Assembly (NCBI GenBank): GCA_963810755.1
Contig: CAWEOP010000003.1
Coordinates: forward strand, 1,116,001-1,180,000
DNA: 64,000 nucleotides
Source of the DNA: FEN-1219 sp963810755
Lineage (GTDB): Bacteria; Pseudomonadota; Gammaproteobacteria; Steroidobacterales; Rariloculaceae
Direction of reading: 5' to 3'
Each line of letters starts with the position of its first letter. Position 1 is the stretch's first letter. A program made the translations under genes and the position numbers. The notes beneath the pieces were generated by a model. That model was not told the DNA's origin. It ran no database searches and was given only the letters and a program-made list of their open reading frames with translations. Shown in pieces: positions 45,359-54,515 of the stretch.

Positions 45359-45702
45359 GCGCTGATCAAAGTGTCGTAAGCAAAGCCGCGCAAGCGGAGT
45401 TCGCCGAGCTGCCGCGCGGAGGAGCCGGGGGTGCCGGCCAACTGAATCTCGATCTGATCATGGACGTGCGGCTCATGCTGACGCTCGAGGTCGGGCGCAC
45501 GCGGATCAGCGTCCGCAACCTGCTCGCGTTGACGCAAGGCTCCGTCGTCGAGCTCGACAAGCTCGCGGGCGAGCCGCTCGACGTGCTCGTCAACGGCACG
45601 CTCGTCGCCCATGGAGAGGTCGTCGTCGTGAACGAAAAGTTCGGGATCAGACTGCTCGACGTCGTGAGCCCCGAGAAGCGTGTGGAGTCGCTGAAGGAAT
45701 GA
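45355..45702 (+). CDS. fliN: Flagellar motor switch protein FliN
   Basis: 115 residues. LDLIMDVRLMLTLEVGRTRI and GSVVELDKLAGEPLDVLVNG, then ARGEVVVV-like AHGEVVVVNEKFGIRLLDVV, are the SpoA-type FliN domain. It completes the C ring with FliM and FliG. Overlaps both neighbours. Confidence 0.97.
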   Translation: MSADQSVVSKAAQAEFAELPRGGAGGAGQLNLDLIMDVRLMLTLEVGRTRISVRNLLALTQGSVVELDKLAGEPLDVLVNGTLVAHGEVVVVNEKFGIRLLDVVSPEKRVESLKE

Positions 45703-46091
45703 CGCGGCTCTCGCCCATCGCGATCGCCGCGGGGTGCGCGTCGTGCGTCGCCGGACGCGCATTCGCTGCGCCCGGAGTCGAAGTCGCGAATCTGTCGACG
45801 ATGATCATGAGCCTCGCGCTCGTGGTCGGTTTCATCTTCGCCGCGGCGTACGTCGCGAAGCGAATGCCGTTCGGTCTCGGCGCCCGCGGCAACGGCCCGC
45901 TCAAGGTGCTCGCCGCACTGTCGCTCGGTCCGAAGGAGCGGCTGCTGCTCGTGCAAGCGCGCGGCGAGGAGCTGCTGATCGCCGTGAGCCCCGCCGGCGT
46001 GTTCAACGTGGGCGCGCAAGCGCACCCCGGCGCGGTTCCCGCGCGGACGCCGACGGCCGAGCCGACGTTCGTGATGCGAGACGAGCCATGA
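45699..46091 (+). CDS. fliO: Flagellar biosynthesis protein FliO
   Basis: 130 residues. One membrane segment (about 31-50) after a short periplasmic start, then a basic cytoplasmic part with GPLKVLAALSLGPKERLLLV, the family hallmark. It helps assemble the FliP ring. Overlaps fliP by ATGA. Confidence 0.92.
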   Translation: MTRLSPIAIAAGCASCVAGRAFAAPGVEVANLSTMIMSLALVVGFIFAAAYVAKRMPFGLGARGNGPLKVLAALSLGPKERLLLVQARGEELLIAVSPAGVFNVGAQAHPGAVPARTPTAEPTFVMRDEP

Positions 46092-46840
46092 GCCGCGCGG
46101 CGACTCTAGCGCTCCGTTGTTTGTCGTTGCTGCCGCTGCTCGCCGTCGGCTCGGACGTGCTCGCGCAATCCTTGCCCGCCATCACGGTCGCGAACGTGAA
46201 CGGACAAGAGACGTATTCGCTGAGCATCCAAGTGCTCGCGCTGATGACGGCGCTCACCGTGCTGCCGGCGCTCCTGCTTTCGATGACGGCGTTCACGCGC
46301 ATCGTGATCGTGCTGGCGATCCTGCGCCAGGCGCTCGGCACGCCGCAGACGCCGCCGAATCAAGTGCTGATCGGCTTGTCGTTGTTCCTCACGCTGTTCG
46401 TCATGACGCCCGTGATGTCTCGAGCTTACGACGAGGCCGTCGTGCCGTACGTCGCGGGCGAGCAGGACGCGATGACCGCGGCGGGGCACGCGCTCGTGCC
46501 GCTGCGCGAATTCATGCTGGATCAAGTTCGCGAGAGCGATCTCGCGCTGTTCACGGAGCTCTCGGGCCACGAGCCGTATGCCGGGCCGGAGGAAGTGCCG
46601 CTGGCGGTGCTGATCCCGACGTTCATCACGAGCGAGCTCAAGACCGCGTTCCAGATCGGCTTCCTGATCTTCATTCCGTTCCTCGTCATCGACCTCGTGG
46701 TCGCGAGCACGCTCATGTCGATGGGCATGATGATGCTCTCGCCGATGCTGATCTCGCTGCCGTTCAAGATCATGTTGTTCGTGCTCGTGGACGGCTGGTC
46801 GTTGCTCGTCGGCACGCTCGCATCGAGCTTCTTCGCGTGA
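46088..46840 (+). CDS. fliP: Flagellar export gate protein FliP
   Basis: 250 residues with a signal peptide (about 1-26) and four membrane segments. MTAFTRIVIVLAILRQALGT, PNQVLIGLSLFLTLFVMTPV and LIPTFITSELKTAFQIGFLI are highly conserved. Five copies form the core of the export pore with FliQ and FliR. Confidence 0.97.
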   Translation: MSRAATLALRCLSLLPLLAVGSDVLAQSLPAITVANVNGQETYSLSIQVLALMTALTVLPALLLSMTAFTRIVIVLAILRQALGTPQTPPNQVLIGLSLFLTLFVMTPVMSRAYDEAVVPYVAGEQDAMTAAGHALVPLREFMLDQVRESDLALFTELSGHEPYAGPEEVPLAVLIPTFITSELKTAFQIGFLIFIPFLVIDLVVASTLMSMGMMMLSPMLISLPFKIMLFVLVDGWSLLVGTLASSFFA

Positions 46841-46847
46841 GCCAAAG

Positions 46848-47117
46848 ATGACGCCCGAGTCCATCATCATCATCGGTCAGCAGGCGCTCGTGGTCACTGC
46901 GATGCTCGCGGCGCCGCTGCTCTTGTCCGCGCTCGCGGCCGGTCTCGTGATCGGTATGTTTCAAGCCGCAACGCAGATCAACGAGATGACGCTGAGCTTC
47001 ATCCCGAAGCTGCTCGTCCTCGCGGCGGCGCTGTATGTCGGCGGCGGCTGGATGCTGAAGGTGATCGTCGGGTACACGGAGTCGCTGATCAAGAGCATTC
47101 CGTCGCTGATCGGTTGA
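46848..47117 (+). CDS. fliQ: Flagellar export gate protein FliQ
   Basis: 89 residues, two membrane helices. ALAAGLVIGMFQAATQINEM and TLSFIPKL are the family motif. Starts 7 bases after fliP. Confidence 0.97.
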   Translation: MTPESIIIIGQQALVVTAMLAAPLLLSALAAGLVIGMFQAATQINEMTLSFIPKLLVLAAALYVGGGWMLKVIVGYTESLIKSIPSLIG

Positions 47118-47120
47118 GTC

Positions 47121-47900
47121 ATGCAAATCCCTCTGGACGTACTCCAAGCCATCCTGTCGCGCGAGCTCGCGGTGAACGTGTGGCCGTTCTTCCGGATCGC
47201 CGGCGTGCTCATGGTGGCCCCCGTGTTCGGCGCGCGGCTCGTGCCGATGCGCATCCGCTTGGCCCTCGCGGTCGCGGCAACGTTCGCGCTGTCGCCGCTC
47301 TTGCCCGTGACGCAGCCGTTCGAGCTCACGCTCGCCGCCGGCGTGATCGTGATTCAGGAAGTGCTCGTTGGCGTCGCGATGGGCTTCGTGCTGCAGATGA
47401 TCTTCGATGCGTTGATCGTCGCCGGACAAACCATCGCGATGGGTATGGGCCTCGGCCTCGCCACGATGATCGATCCGCAGCGCGGCATCTCCGTGCCGGT
47501 GATCAGCCAATTCTTCGTCGTCCTCGGGCTCTTGATCTTCCTCTCGCTCGGCGGCCATCTCGCGACGATTCGCTTGATCTCTGACAGCTTCACGTTGCTG
47601 CCGCTCGGCCGGCCGCTCGCGACGGAGGGCGTCTGGATGATCGTGATGTGGGGCAGCCAGATGCTCGCGAGCGCCGTGCAGGTCGCGCTGCCGGCTTCCA
47701 CCGCGCTGCTCGTCGCGAACATCGCGTTCGGCGTGATGAGCCGCGCTGCTCCAACGCTGAACCTGTTCGCGGTGGGACTGCCGGCCGGGCTTCTGATCGG
47801 CTTCGTGATCCTGCTGATGAACCTCGGGCACTTGGGAGCGCTGCTCGCGCAGTTCCTCCAAGCGTCGCTCGAGATGCTCACGGCCGCGCTCCAGGCATAG
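47121..47900 (+). CDS. fliR: Flagellar export gate protein FliR
   Basis: 259 residues, six or so membrane segments. RIAGVLMVAPVFGARLVPMR, EVLVGVAMGFVLQMIFDALI and GQTIAMGMGLGLATMIDPQR are typical. Single-copy subunit that closes the FliP ring. Starts 3 bases after fliQ; flhB follows after 6. Confidence 0.97.
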   Translation: MQIPLDVLQAILSRELAVNVWPFFRIAGVLMVAPVFGARLVPMRIRLALAVAATFALSPLLPVTQPFELTLAAGVIVIQEVLVGVAMGFVLQMIFDALIVAGQTIAMGMGLGLATMIDPQRGISVPVISQFFVVLGLLIFLSLGGHLATIRLISDSFTLLPLGRPLATEGVWMIVMWGSQMLASAVQVALPASTALLVANIAFGVMSRAAPTLNLFAVGLPAGLLIGFVILLMNLGHLGALLAQFLQASLEMLTAALQA

Positions 47901-47906
47901 AGAACC

Positions 47907-49103
47907 ATGGCAGAGAACGACACCGCAGAACACGACCGCACAGAGCAACCGAGCTCCAAGCGGCTCGAGGATGCCCGCCGCGAAGGCCAGGTGCCGCGCT
48001 CGCGCGAGCTCTCGATGATGGCCGTGACGCTCGGCGGCGCCGCGGTGCTCTGGGCCGGCCAACCCTATTTCGGCGACGGCTTGAAGTCGCTCATGTCGAG
48101 CGGGCTCGAGCTGTCGCGCGCGACGCTGCTCGACGCCGGCGCCATGACGCGGCTGCTCGGCGACGGCGTCGGCGTCGGGCTGCGCATCCTCGCCCCGCTA
48201 TTCGTGGCCTGCCTCGTCGCGAGCGTCGTAGGCTCGGTCGCGCTCGGCGGCTTCTCGTTCAGTTTCCAAGCGCTCATGCCCAAATTCGCGAAGCTCAGCC
48301 CGGTCGCGGGATTCAAGCGGATCTTCGGCTGGCACGGCCTCGCGGAGCTCGCGAAATCGCTCGCGAAGTTCCTGCTCGTGGCCGTCATGACCTATGTGCT
48401 GGTTCGGCACCTCGCGCGAGACTTCCTCGCGCTCGGGACGCTCACGCTGCACGCGGCGCTGCAACGCTCCGCGTGGCTGTCCGCGATCTGCCTCGTGAGC
48501 CTCTCTGCAACCCTAGTGTTGATCGCGGCCGTCGACGTCCCGTTTCAATACTGGCAGCACCGGCGCCAGTTGAAGATGACCAAACAGGAGACGAAGGACG
48601 AGCAGAAGGAGACCGAAGGCCGCCCCGAGGTGCGCTCGCGGCTGCGCCAGCTGCAGCGCGCGATCGCGCAGCGGCGAATGATGGCCGACGTGCCGAAGGC
48701 GGATCTCGTCGCCGTGAACCCGACCCACTATGCCGTCGCGCTGCGCTACGACGCCGCCAAGATGAAAGCGCCGCGCGTCGTCGCGAAGGGTGCGGACGTC
48801 GTCGCGTTCAACATCCGCCGCGTAGCCGAGGCGCACAACGTGCCGATCTACGAGGATCCGAAATTCACGCGCGCTCTCTACTACACGAGCGAGATCGGCG
48901 AGGAGGTCTCCCCCCGCTTGTACGTCGCGGTGGCGCAAGTTCTCACCTATATCTACCAGCTCACGGGCCGCACGGTCGCGGGCGGCAAGCGCCCGAACGG
49001 CCCAGCGAAGCTTGAGACGCTCAAGAAGCCCGAGATTGCGATCGACCCGGAGTTGCTCGAGCCGCGCCGCGGCCGAGTGCGCCGGCATGAGGTACGCGCG
49101 TGA
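47907..49103 (+). CDS. flhB: Flagellar export switch protein FlhB
   Basis: 398 residues, about 20 more than in Salmonella because of a longer basic tail. TEQPSSKRLEDARREGQVPR at the start, four membrane segments (about 35-210), and the autocleavage motif N271-P-T-H in VAVNPTHYAVALRY. Cleavage lets FliK switch export from hook to filament proteins. Overlaps flhA by 4 bases. Confidence 0.97.
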   Translation: MAENDTAEHDRTEQPSSKRLEDARREGQVPRSRELSMMAVTLGGAAVLWAGQPYFGDGLKSLMSSGLELSRATLLDAGAMTRLLGDGVGVGLRILAPLFVACLVASVVGSVALGGFSFSFQALMPKFAKLSPVAGFKRIFGWHGLAELAKSLAKFLLVAVMTYVLVRHLARDFLALGTLTLHAALQRSAWLSAICLVSLSATLVLIAAVDVPFQYWQHRRQLKMTKQETKDEQKETEGRPEVRSRLRQLQRAIAQRRMMADVPKADLVAVNPTHYAVALRYDAAKMKAPRVVAKGADVVAFNIRRVAEAHNVPIYEDPKFTRALYYTSEIGEEVSPRLYVAVAQVLTYIYQLTGRTVAGGKRPNGPAKLETLKKPEIAIDPELLEPRRGRVRRHEVRA

Positions 49104-51223
49104 CCACTGCCACTGTCATCACGCAACGGCTCATCGACGTAGGCCGCCTCGGCCTCGGCGTGCCGCTGCTCATCGTGGCGCTGCTCGCGATGGTGGTCGT
49201 GCCGCTGCCGCCGATCCTGCTCGACGCGTTCTTCACGTTCAACATCACGCTGTCGCTGATCATCATGCTCGCGGTGATCTACGTGCAGCGGCCGCTCGAT
49301 TTCGCGGTATTTCCCACCATCCTGCTCGGCATCACGCTGCTCAGGCTCGCGTTGAACGTCGCGTCCACGCGGATCGTGCTGCTCGACGGTCACACGGGCC
49401 CGGGCGCCGCCGGCCACGTGATCGAGGCGTTCGGCACCTTCGTGATCGGCGGCAACTACGCCGTCGGCATCGTCGTGTTCGTGATCTTGGTGGTCATCAA
49501 CTTCGTCGTCGTTACCAAGGGCGCGGGCCGCGTGTCGGAAGTCACCGCGCGGTTCACGTTGGACGCGATGCCCGGCAAGCAGATGGCGATCGACGCCGAT
49601 CTGAACGCCGGCCTGATCACCCAAGAGCAGGCGATCGCGCGGCGTAACGAAGTCACGCAAGAGGCGGACTTCTACGGTGCGATGGACGGCGCGAGCAAGT
49701 TCGTGCGCGGCGACGCGGTCGCCGGGATCCTGATCCTCCTCATCAACATCGTCGGCGGGCTCGTCATCGGCACGCTCGATCATGGTCTCTCGATCGGCGA
49801 GGCGGGCCGCGTATACACGCTGCTGACCATCGGCGACGGCCTGGTCGCGCAGATTCCCGCGTTGCTCGCGTCCACGGCCGTAGCGGTGATCGTGACGCGT
49901 ATGTCGCGCGCCGCAACGTTGAGCGATCAGGTCGTGAAGCAGCTGCTCCAGCATCCGCGGACCCTGACGATCGCCGGCGCGGTGCTAGGAATACTCGGAC
50001 TCTTGCCCGGCATGCCGAACGGTATCTTCCTCGCGCTCGCGCTCATCACGGGCGGCGGCGGCTATTGGCTCGAGAAGCGCGCCCGTGTGGCTCCGGCGCC
50101 GGAACCGAAGCCGGAGCCCGTCGTCGCGGCGCCGACCGCCGAGCGCGAGCTTGGTTGGGAAGACGTCACGGCCGTGGATTTGATCGGCCTCGAGGTCGGC
50201 TATCGGCTGATCCCGCTCGTCGACCGCAACCAAGCCGGTCCTTTGCTCGGGCGCATCAAGGCCGTGCGCCGCAAGCTGTCCGAGGAGCTCGGATTCCTCG
50301 TTCAGTCCGTGCACATCCGCGACAACCTCGAGCTACGCCCAAGCGCGTACCGCATCGCGATCCTCGGCGTGCCGGTGGGCGAGGGCGAGATTCACGTCGA
50401 CCGCGACCTTGCGATCAATCCGGGCGGCGTCACGGCCACGATCGTCGGCAGCAAGACGAAGGACCCCGCGTTCGGCCTCGACGCCTACTGGATCGAGCCG
50501 GCTGCAAAGGAGCACGCGCAATCGCTCGGTTTCACCGTCGTCGACGCGAGCACCGTCGTCGCGACGCACCTGAGCGAGCTGCTGAAACGCCACGCGCACC
50601 AGCTGCTCGGCCACGAGGAAGTTCAGCAGCTGCTCGATCGGCTCGCGAAGAGCGCGCCGAAGCTCGTCGAGAATCTCACGCCCGGCGCGCTGTCGCTCGG
50701 TGTCGTCGTCAAGGTGATGCAGGAGCTGCTCCTCGATCGCGTGCCCGTGCGCAACATACGCACGATCGCGGAAACGCTCGCGGAGCACGCGGGTCGCACG
50801 CAGGAGCCGGCGGCGCTGCTCGGGCACGTGCGCGAGACGCTCGGCGGATCGATCGTGCAAAGCATCTACGGGCTTCGCAACGAGCTGCCCGTGATCACGC
50901 TCGACCCCACGCTCGAGCAGATGCTGCGCGACGGCGTCAAGAACGGCGCGGACGCCGGTCCCGGCTTCGAGCCCGGCCTCGCGGACCGCTTGCACGGTGC
51001 GCTCGTCGAAGCCGCGCAGCAGCAGGAGCTCCGCAGCGAGCCCGCGGTGCTCCTCGTCCCGACTCTGCTTCGCCCGTGGCTCGCGCGTTTCACGCGGCAC
51101 GGCGTCCCGAATCTCGCGGTGCTCGCCTACGGCGAGATCCCGCACAACAAGTCTCTCAGGGTGGTTGCGAGCGTCGGCGGTCCGACCGGCGCCGGTGCGC
51201 GCGCGGCGGGCTCGCGCCTCTGA
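49100..51223 (+). CDS. flhA: Flagellar export gate protein FlhA
   Basis: 707 residues. Eight membrane segments in the first 330 residues, with the FHIPEP-region motif FPTILLGITLLRLALNVAST and DAMPGKQMAIDADLNAGLIT. The cytoplasmic half binds chaperone-substrate complexes. The end after PNLAVLAYGEIPHNKSLRVV is normal. It is the largest exporter subunit, coupled to flhB. Confidence 0.97.
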   Translation: MTTATVITQRLIDVGRLGLGVPLLIVALLAMVVVPLPPILLDAFFTFNITLSLIIMLAVIYVQRPLDFAVFPTILLGITLLRLALNVASTRIVLLDGHTGPGAAGHVIEAFGTFVIGGNYAVGIVVFVILVVINFVVVTKGAGRVSEVTARFTLDAMPGKQMAIDADLNAGLITQEQAIARRNEVTQEADFYGAMDGASKFVRGDAVAGILILLINIVGGLVIGTLDHGLSIGEAGRVYTLLTIGDGLVAQIPALLASTAVAVIVTRMSRAATLSDQVVKQLLQHPRTLTIAGAVLGILGLLPGMPNGIFLALALITGGGGYWLEKRARVAPAPEPKPEPVVAAPTAERELGWEDVTAVDLIGLEVGYRLIPLVDRNQAGPLLGRIKAVRRKLSEELGFLVQSVHIRDNLELRPSAYRIAILGVPVGEGEIHVDRDLAINPGGVTATIVGSKTKDPAFGLDAYWIEPAAKEHAQSLGFTVVDASTVVATHLSELLKRHAHQLLGHEEVQQLLDRLAKSAPKLVENLTPGALSLGVVVKVMQELLLDRVPVRNIRTIAETLAEHAGRTQEPAALLGHVRETLGGSIVQSIYGLRNELPVITLDPTLEQMLRDGVKNGADAGPGFEPGLADRLHGALVEAAQQQELRSEPAVLLVPTLLRPWLARFTRHGVPNLAVLAYGEIPHNKSLRVVASVGGPTGAGARAAGSRL

Positions 51224-51250
51224 CGAGGGAAAAGGTCAAGGAGAAAAGGC

Positions 51251-52666
51251 ATGAACATCAGACGATTTGTTGCGGGAGATATGCGTGAGGCGCTCAGCGC
51301 GATCCGGGCCGATCTCGGCGCGGACGCGGTGATGCTCTCGTCGCGCAAGCTCGGGAACGGCGTGGAGGTCATCGCGGCGATCGACTATGACGGGAGCCTG
51401 TTCCCGGTCGGCGAGCAGTCGGCGGCGCCCGCGCCGCGCTCGCGCCCGGCGCCGGACGACGAAGAGGACGACGCGGCGGATTCCGATGAGGCTCGCGACG
51501 CTGACGAGCTCGATGACGACCTCCACGACGATTTGGACGACGACTTCGGAGGCGCCGACGAAGGCAGCGGCATGGACGAGCTCGAGGACTACGAGCGCGC
51601 GGCCGCGGCGGTGCGGCTCGCCGCGGTCCAGCGCGCCGCGCGGCAGGCCGTCGCAGCCGAGGAAACGCTTGCCGTGCAGCACGTGGCGGCGACGGCGTCG
51701 GCGCGGCAAGACGCCGCGAGCAGCGCCGCGAACGAAGCGGTCGCGGGCGAGATCAAGGACCTGCGGCGCCTGCTCGAGACGCAGCTCGCGAGCCTCGCGT
51801 GGAACGACTTGAATCGTGACGCGCCCGTGCGCGCGCGCCTCATGCGCGAGATGGCGAAGTTCGGCGTGGACGCGGTGCTTGCGCGGCAGCTCGCCCACGA
51901 GGTTCCGCCGGATCTCGGCTCGCAGGAAGCGCTGCGCGCGCTCGTTCGCCGCTTCGGCGAGCGGTTGCCGCTCGCTGAATGGGACATGGCGGATCAGGGC
52001 GGCGTGTTCGCCGTGGTCGGCCCGACCGGCGTCGGCAAGACGACGACGATCGCGAAGATCGCGGCCCGGTTCGTACTGCGCCACAGCGTCGATCAGCTCG
52101 GTCTCGTGAGCACCGACACCTATCGGATCGGCGCGCGCCAGCAACTCTCCAATTTCGCCCGCATCCTGCGAGCGCCGATGCAGGTTGCCGAAAGCTCGGA
52201 CGAGCTGCGGCGCGTGCTCGACAGCTTCTCGAACAAGAAGCTCGTGCTGATCGATACGGCGGGAATGAGTCAGCGCGACGTACGGCTCGCGAATCAGTTC
52301 GCGACGCTCAAGGTCGAAGGCCACCGCGTGCGCACCGTGCTCGCGCTCTCGGCGGGTGCCGACCGCGGTTGCCTCGCGGAAGCGCTCAACGTGTTCCAGT
52401 CCGCGAGCCCCGAGGCGCTGATCGTCACGAAGCTCGACGAGGCGGCAGCGCTCGGAGGCGTGTTGTCGCTCGCGATCCGTGTGGCGTTGCCGATCGCCTA
52501 TCTCTCCGACGGCCAGCGCGTGCCCGAGGATCTGCATCTCGCGGCGCCGAAGCGTTTCTGGCTCATGCACAACGCGGTGAAGCTGACCCAAAACGCGGCA
52601 GTACCGCCGGACGAAAACGAGCTCGAGACGAGCTTCGGAGAAATGGAGCTCGCGACTCATGGTTGA
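51251..52666 (+). CDS. flhF: Flagellar placement GTPase FlhF
   Basis: 471 residues. The basic start MNIRRFVAGDMREALSAIRA is typical. A very acidic linker of about 50 residues (around 75-120) precedes a helical N domain and the SRP-type GTPase G domain with GPTGVGKTTTIAKIA, DTYRIGARQQL, DTAGMSQRD and TKLDEAAALGG. FlhF sets the polar site of the flagellum together with FleN. Overlaps fleN by 8 bases. Confidence 0.96.
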   Translation: MNIRRFVAGDMREALSAIRADLGADAVMLSSRKLGNGVEVIAAIDYDGSLFPVGEQSAAPAPRSRPAPDDEEDDAADSDEARDADELDDDLHDDLDDDFGGADEGSGMDELEDYERAAAAVRLAAVQRAARQAVAAEETLAVQHVAATASARQDAASSAANEAVAGEIKDLRRLLETQLASLAWNDLNRDAPVRARLMREMAKFGVDAVLARQLAHEVPPDLGSQEALRALVRRFGERLPLAEWDMADQGGVFAVVGPTGVGKTTTIAKIAARFVLRHSVDQLGLVSTDTYRIGARQQLSNFARILRAPMQVAESSDELRRVLDSFSNKKLVLIDTAGMSQRDVRLANQFATLKVEGHRVRTVLALSAGADRGCLAEALNVFQSASPEALIVTKLDEAAALGGVLSLAIRVALPIAYLSDGQRVPEDLHLAAPKRFWLMHNAVKLTQNAAVPPDENELETSFGEMELATHG

Positions 52667-53555
52667 TCATTTCGAATCTGACCGTTTCGATCAGGCTTCG
52701 GGTCTACGCCGTATGGGCGGCCCGCAACCCGTCAAGGTCGTGGCGATAACGGGCGGCAAGGGCGGCGTCGGCAAGACGCTCGTCGCCGTGAATCTCGGTG
52801 CCGCGCTGGCGCGAGCCGGCCGCAGTGCGATGCTGCTCGACGCCGATCTCGGCCTCGCGAACGTCGACGTGCTGCTCGGGCTGCACGCGAGGTTGAACCT
52901 CGAGCACGTCGTGAACGGGGATTGTGCGCTCGACGACGTGATCCTGACTGCGACGAGCGGCCTCAAGGTCGTGCCGGCGAGCTCCGGCAGCATGGCGATG
53001 GCGTCGCTCGAACGTGCGCAGCATGCGGGCCTCGTCAACGCTTTCAGTCATTTGTTCGAGCCGCTCGACGTTCTGTTGATCGACACGGCCGCGGGCGTAG
53101 GCGACGGCGTCGTGACGTTCAGCGAAGCGGCCCAACGCGTCGTCGTAGTGGTCTGCGACGAACCGGCGTCGCTCACGGACGCATACGGCCTCATCAAGGT
53201 GCTTTGCCGCCGCCAGGCCGGCTGCCGCTTCGAGATCGTGTCGAACATGGTCGACGGGTCGGCGCAAGGCAGGGCGTTGTACGACAAGCTCGCGCGCGTC
53301 TGCGATCGCTTTCTCGGGATCACTCCGAGCTACTTCGGGCACGTGCCGTACGACGAATACTTGCGCCAGGCGATTCGTCGTCAGACCACGGTGGTCGAAG
53401 CCTTTCCGAGCAGCCCCTCGGCGCGCGCTTTCCATCGCCTCGCGCAGTCGATTGCGGCTTGGACGCCGGCCACAGGTGCGCGCGGCGGGATCGAGTTCTT
53501 CATGGAGCGCATGCTACGTGCGCCCGGCTTCGCAGCGGAGAGCGTCGTGCAATGA
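52659..53555 (+). CDS. fleN: Flagellar number regulator FleN/FlhG
   Basis: 298 residues, MinD/ParA-type ATPase. The deviant Walker A KGGVGKT is at 34-40 in ITGGKGGVGKTLVAVNLGAA, followed by LLDADLGLANVDVLLG and DVLLIDTAAGVGDGVV. In Pseudomonas and Vibrio it binds FleQ/FlrA and limits the cell to one flagellum. Start inside flhF; stop overlaps fliA (ATGA). Confidence 0.96.
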   Translation: MVDHFESDRFDQASGLRRMGGPQPVKVVAITGGKGGVGKTLVAVNLGAALARAGRSAMLLDADLGLANVDVLLGLHARLNLEHVVNGDCALDDVILTATSGLKVVPASSGSMAMASLERAQHAGLVNAFSHLFEPLDVLLIDTAAGVGDGVVTFSEAAQRVVVVVCDEPASLTDAYGLIKVLCRRQAGCRFEIVSNMVDGSAQGRALYDKLARVCDRFLGITPSYFGHVPYDEYLRQAIRRQTTVVEAFPSSPSARAFHRLAQSIAAWTPATGARGGIEFFMERMLRAPGFAAESVVQ

Positions 53556-54286
53556 CGGCGCGTTACGACGTACCTCTCGCGGCGGACCTGCCGCCGGTCG
53601 ACGAGCTCGTGATCAAGCACGGCGAGCTCGTGAAGCGCATTGCTTACCACGTCGTGAGCCGTTTGCCCTCGCACATTGAAGTGGACGATTTGATCCAGGC
53701 CGGCATGATCGGCCTGCTGAACGCAGCACAGAACTATGTGACGACCAAGGGCGCGAACTTCGAGACGTACGCGGGGATCAGGATCCGCGGCGCGATGCTC
53801 GACGAGGCACGCAAGTCCAACTGGACGCCGCGCTCGACGTTCCGGAATGCGAAGCAAGTGTCGCAAGCGATTCGGACGATCGAGAATCGGACGGGTCGCG
53901 ACGCGCGCGGGCAAGAGGTCGCCGAGCACCTAGGCGTCAGCGTCGAGGACTACCACCGCATGGTGGAGAGTGCCGCATCGAGCCGCCTCTTGAGCTACGA
54001 GCAGCTTGCCGACGATCCGGAGCGCGCGTCGATGTTGCCCGAAGCGCCCGAGGATGGTCCCGAGACGATGCTCGAGGAAGACCAATTCCGCGAAGCGCTC
54101 GCGCGAGCAGTAGCGACGCTGCCGGAGCGCGAGCGCCTCGTGCTTTCGCTCTACTACGACGACGAGTTGAATCTCAGGGAGATCGGTGAGGTGCTCGAAG
54201 TGAGCGAGTCGCGCGTCTGCCAGATTCACGGTCAAGCCGTCCTGCGCATTCGCGCGCGCCTCGACGAGTGGTTCAAGAATGAGTGA
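53552..54286 (+). CDS. fliA: Flagellar sigma factor FliA (sigma-28)
   Basis: 244 residues. Region 2 (HVVSRLPSHIEVDDLIQAGM, FETYAGIRIRGAMLDEARKS), region 3 (RSTFRNAKQVSQAIRTIENR) and region 4 (ERLVLSLYYDDELNLREIGE, SESRVCQIHGQAVLRIRARL) are all present. It drives flgM and fliC from the sigma-28 elements seen here and is inhibited by FlgM. Coupled to fleN. Confidence 0.97.
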   Translation: MTARYDVPLAADLPPVDELVIKHGELVKRIAYHVVSRLPSHIEVDDLIQAGMIGLLNAAQNYVTTKGANFETYAGIRIRGAMLDEARKSNWTPRSTFRNAKQVSQAIRTIENRTGRDARGQEVAEHLGVSVEDYHRMVESAASSRLLSYEQLADDPERASMLPEAPEDGPETMLEEDQFREALARAVATLPERERLVLSLYYDDELNLREIGEVLEVSESRVCQIHGQAVLRIRARLDEWFKNE

Positions 54287-54341
54287 GCCGTTTGGAATCC
54301 GCGTCCGCTCCCGATCGGAGCGACGCTAACCGGAGACGACG

Positions 54342-54515
54342 ATGGCAGATCTCGAGCGCATCGCCCCGCCCGTCCCGACGCTGCCGACGCCGATCGGCAG
54401 AAACGTCGATCCGAAACGCCGGCGCCTGCCCGAGGGTAAACCGCGCCGAGGGTCGGATCCCGGCTCGTCGCTTCCGCCCAAGACCGAATCAGACCACATA
54501 GATGAGTACGTATGA
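54342..54515 (+). CDS. 57-residue proline-rich basic small protein after fliA
   Basis: An ATG at 54342, preceded by CGGAGACGACG, opens a frame of 57 residues starting MADLERIAPPVPTLPTPIG and ending ESDHIDEYV. The middle is basic (DPKRRRLPEGKPRR). Its stop TGA overlaps the ATG of the DUF2802 gene (ATGA), the same coupling seen at other joints of this operon, and it has a ribosome site; both support a real gene. I do not recognise the family. It is probably disordered and cytoplasmic, with a flagellar or chemotaxis role suggested only by context. Confidence 0.6.
   Translation: MADLERIAPPVPTLPTPIGRNVDPKRRRLPEGKPRRGSDPGSSLPPKTESDHIDEYV

Noticed and set aside
52922..53551. Upstream extension of the fliA frame.
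   Set aside because: It overlaps fleN entirely; FliA begins at the conserved ATG at 53552.
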